DNA from: Helicovermis profundi
Lineage (GTDB): Bacteria; Bacillota; Clostridia; Peptostreptococcales; Acidaminobacteraceae
Direction: 5' to 3'
NCBI RefSeq assembly: GCF_033097505.1
Contig: NZ_AP028654.1
Coordinates: forward strand, 2,800,001-2,864,000
DNA: 64,000 bases
Every line of letters starts with the position of its first letter. Positions within the stretch are counted from its first letter, which is position 1. The notes under the pieces were generated by a model. That model was not told where the DNA came from. It saw nothing but the letters and a program-made list of their open reading frames with translations, and ran no database searches. Of this stretch, positions 61,881 through 64,000 are shown one piece after another. The translations under genes and the position numbers were made by a program.

Positions 61881-63119
61881 TTATTCGCTTATCTCTTTTA
61901 AATAACAACACACAACTTTAAAAACACTTAATAATAATTTATCTTTTATTGTTTTCCTATAAAGTGAAGATTGTTTAAGAATATTTGATAAAACAGAATA
62001 GGAAATTTTATCTTTTTCTAATTTGTTTCTAATTTTATACTCTTTTAACAAAATGTCTACAAACTCATCAAATAAGTAAACCTTATATCTATTTATTTTA
62101 TAGTAGTCTGCAACAAACTCAAGTAATGATATTACAAGAGTTTCATAAGAATCATCATCATTAAGATCTAATAAATCAGCAACTATTGGAATTATTTTTT
62201 CAAACACTAATCTTCTAGTTGGTTTATTATTTTCACCAAATATTTTTTTTATCTCTTCAATAGACCATTTTGGAGCATTTGCAAATAAATCAAAAAAATA
62301 TTTCTCGTTTTTATTAGTTTCAATACAATATTTTTTTCCTTTATAATCTTTAAATACCCTTAATGTATCATAGTAACCCATTTTTAAATTATTTCTCATA
62401 GTTTCTTTTTTAAATTCAAGAATTTTACCAGTATTACCTGACGGTATTATATACGTTATATCTAAATCTTTATTTTTAACAGGCTGTACTATTCCTATAG
62501 CTTGGAGCCTAACAGCAATTATTTTTTTATACCCTTTTTTTGCTATCAAACCAATAGGTAAATTATCATAAAAGCCACCATCTATATATGTTTTATTTTC
62601 AATTTTATCAACTTTAAAAATAGGAAGATTTGCTGATGCTACAATATAATCGTGTAATTTACCATATGGAATTTCTTCTTTAAATACTTCTTTTCCTTTA
62701 AGTTCGGAAAGAGAAAATGTAACAATCCCATAATCCATCTGCGCTTTTCTAAGCTTATCTTCATCAATATACTTTTTTAATATTTTTTTTAAAGGCGTTA
62801 TATTCAAACCACCATACTTAGCTGTTTTATGAAGATATCTCATTATTTTTTTAAAATCATCTGATTTAACATCAAAATCAAAATCAATTAACTTACTAAG
62901 TATCTCTCGATCACCTTCGATTCCAAAATCCGGCTCCATATTATACCAAATATCATAAACTTCATCATACAAACCAAGAGTAATAAAAGCTCCATTAATA
63001 GCACCAATAGAGGTTCCACTTATAGCACCAATGTCTATATTAAGTTCCCTTAGCGCTCTCCAAACACCAATTTGATAAGATCCCTTAGCTCCTCCACCTT
63101 CTAAAACTAATCCATACAT
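61881..63119 (-). CDS. Patatin-like phospholipase
   Basis: Cytosolic or membrane-associated lipid acyl hydrolase. 412 residues: oxyanion 'EGGGAKGSYQIGVW' at the N-terminus, nucleophile Ser in 'GTSIGAINGAF', and the catalytic Asp in 'YIDGGFYDNLP', so the Ser-Asp dyad is complete. The C-terminal 150 residues are helical and without a known domain. The ATG at 63119 has AAGGTGA at good distance; a GTG three codons upstream sits on that site. Operon with the phosphohexomutase. Confidence 0.9.
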   Translation of the reverse strand: MYGLVLEGGGAKGSYQIGVWRALRELNIDIGAISGTSIGAINGAFITLGLYDEVYDIWYNMEPDFGIEGDREILSKLIDFDFDVKSDDFKKIMRYLHKTAKYGGLNITPLKKILKKYIDEDKLRKAQMDYGIVTFSLSELKGKEVFKEEIPYGKLHDYIVASANLPIFKVDKIENKTYIDGGFYDNLPIGLIAKKGYKKIIAVRLQAIGIVQPVKNKDLDITYIIPSGNTGKILEFKKETMRNNLKMGYYDTLRVFKDYKGKKYCIETNKNEKYFFDLFANAPKWSIEEIKKIFGENNKPTRRLVFEKIIPIVADLLDLNDDDSYETLVISLLEFVADYYKINRYKVYLFDEFVDILLKEYKIRNKLEKDKISYSVLSNILKQSSLYRKTIKDKLLLSVFKVVCCYLKEISE

Positions 63120-63240
63120 ATAATTCACCTTCTCTATTAAATTATACTACAAATAAAGAATTTCTAAACAATATATTTATCATATTTTTTATTAATACTT
63201 ACATATACTTAAAAAAATATACACTTCTCTATGTACTATA

Positions 63241-63302
63241 GCCATTGCTCTCGCAAAGAGCTTTTCAAGCTCTCTTTTTGCGAGGCGAGAGCTTCGCTCT
63301 CT
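63241..63302. repeat. GC-richer nested hairpin region
   Basis: GCTCTCGCAAAGAGCTTTTC pairs with the facing GAGAGC...TTGCGAG segment, and a small GAGAGC-GAA-GCTCTC hairpin adjoins it. Its base composition differs from the AT-rich surroundings. It lies between fabZ's terminator and the patatin gene. Confidence 0.65.
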
Positions 63303-63304
63303 AT

Positions 63305-63368
63305 GAAAAAAAGAAGAAAATCAAAATTTATCAAGCAAGCTTGATATTTTGATTTCCCTCTTTTTTTC
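63305..63368 (-). terminator. Terminator of fabZ
   Basis: Long stem: ATCAAGC / GCTTGAT (63330-63336 with 63339-63345), a two-base bulge, AAATCAAAAT / ATTTTGATTT (63318-63327 with 63346-63355), extended by A/T-rich flanks, with a U-tract on the minus strand. Confidence 0.85.
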
Positions 63369-63375
63369 GCACTGG

Positions 63376-63807
63376 CTAATTGTTTTCGACAATGCCAAAC
63401 ATTAATTCACCTTTGCATGCTACTTTTCCATCTACATACGCTATTGCTTGGCCTTTTCCTATTCCTCGTCTCATCGCTTCTAATTTTACTTCCATTCTCA
63501 GAGTATCTCCCGGTATCACTTGTTTTTTAAATCTCACTTTGTCTATTCCGGCAAATACAGCAAGTTTTCCTTTATTTTCTTCAAGACTCATAAGTGCTAC
63601 TGCACCAACTTGAGCTAATGCTTCTACTATTAATACGCCTGGCATAATTGGATTTCCTGGGAAATGACCTTGGAAAAATGGTTCATTAAATGTAACATTC
63701 TTAATTCCAACAGCTTTTACTCCTACTTCTAATTCTAAAATTTTATCAACTAATAAAAACGGATATCTATGCGGAAGTATTTTTTGAATTTCTATAGAAT
63801 TTAACAT
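63376..63807 (-). CDS. fabZ: 3-hydroxyacyl-ACP dehydratase FabZ
   Basis: Dehydrates 3-hydroxyacyl-ACP in fatty-acid elongation. 143 residues of hotdog fold: '[14 protein letters not shown]' with the catalytic His, '[30 protein letters not shown]' with the Glu, and '[11 protein letters not shown]'. Normal length. ATG with GGAGAGG. It stands alone, not in the main fab cluster, with its own terminator. Confidence 0.96.
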   Translation of the reverse strand: MLNSIEIQKILPHRYPFLLVDKILELEVGVKAVGIKNVTFNEPFFQGHFPGNPIMPGVLIVEALAQVGAVALMSLEENKGKLAVFAGIDKVRFKKQVIPGDTLRMEVKLEAMRRGIGKGQAIAYVDGKVACKGELMFGIVENN

Positions 63808-63885
63808 GCACCTCTCCTTTGTTATCTACTACTAATATCAGATGTTAATATATTTTAATTATATTATTTTGATAATAAAAGTCAA

Positions 63886-63909
63886 GAAAAAAAAGAACCC
63901 ATAGGTTCT
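63886..63909 (-). terminator. Terminator of the gene at the right edge
   Basis: Six-bp stem AGAACC / GGTTCT (63894-63899 with 63904-63909) overlapping the stop codon, then eight U on the minus strand. Confidence 0.75.
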
Positions 63910-64000
63910 ATCCTTTAATGTCAATACTTTTGACTTTATCTTCATCATCTTTATTAGTATTTTCAATATTTTTGTTTAGTGATTTATATATCATATCAGA
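63908..64000 (-). CDS. C-terminal end of an unidentified gene (partial)
   Basis: The last 30 codons of a minus-strand gene that begins beyond the window: '...DMIYKSLNKNIENTN' and a polar Asp/Lys tail ending 'SIDIKG', then TAG. A terminator at the stop supports a real gene end. No family can be assigned from this tail. Confidence 0.6.
   Translation of the reverse strand, partial: SDMIYKSLNKNIENTNKDDEDKVKSIDIKG

Overview
The window is a strongly AT-rich stretch (roughly 30% G+C by eye) of a motile, anaerobic, low-GC Gram-positive bacterium, most likely a member of the Clostridia. Support comes from gene content (sodium-pumping methylmalonyl-CoA decarboxylase, class I Fe-S fumarase, RecD2, DUF3870, BirA with an N-terminal helix-turn-helix, CsrA/FliW, SAM-I riboswitch before metK), from strong AGGAGG ribosome binding sites, and from frequent GTG/TTG starts. 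Almost everything is on the minus strand. The only clear plus-strand genes are a CPBP protease (3269) and a secreted phosphodiester glycosidase (56561). I see no rRNA, tRNA, CRISPR array, IS element or prophage.

Layout, left to right; minus-strand transcription runs right to left. 158-2957: birA-coaX-dusB. 4162-11470: an eight-gene operon (mutase large subunit, B12 subunit, meaB, epimerase, mmdA, mmdD, mmdC, mmdB) that converts succinyl-CoA to propionyl-CoA and pumps Na+. 12138-18432: malic enzyme, a succinate/propionate-type CoA-transferase, DUF3870, a dicarboxylate-type exchanger and two-subunit fumarase. Together these give malate/fumarate/succinate to propionate; fumarate reductase is not in the window. 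18680-22382: a small thioesterase and four genes for a nonulosonic (sialic-like) acid. 22610-25998: ftsH and tilS. 26408-44539: a flagellar filament locus (fliS, fliT-like, fliD, flaG; seven sugar-modification or unknown genes including Maf; flagellin, csrA, fliW, DUF6470, flgL, flgK, flgN, flgM). 44660-53421: a YoeB/RelB-type toxin-antitoxin pair, comF, recD2, atoDA CoA-transferase, an HD-GYP protein, a fused MNT-HEPN protein and metK with its SAM-I riboswitch. 53932-56380: a LytS/LytR-type two-component system. 56561-63807: the glycosidase, an AEC transporter, a phosphohexomutase, a patatin and fabZ. The tail of one more gene enters at the right edge.

Regulation can be read directly in places. 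Three near-consensus sigma-28 promoters (TAAA-N15-GCCGATA type) stand before flgM, flagellin and flaG. The flagellin leader has a textbook CsrA site, and csrA and fliW lie just upstream. Hairpins with U-tracts sit unusually close to the start codons of fumA, the CoA-transferase and tilS. The two glycosylation blocks (18680-22382 and 29621-37448) together look like one pathway that makes and attaches a nonulosonic acid to flagellin, using a class III aminotransferase where a DegT/PseC-type enzyme would be expected.

The best candidates for something undescribed are that variant glycan pathway, the in-frame MNT-HEPN fusion that keeps an internal ribosome binding site and start codon, a 141-bp two-hairpin element present as two inverted copies, the fumA leader, and the repeat-rich 667-bp region before the mutase operon. 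Bases 1-157 hold nothing I can name.
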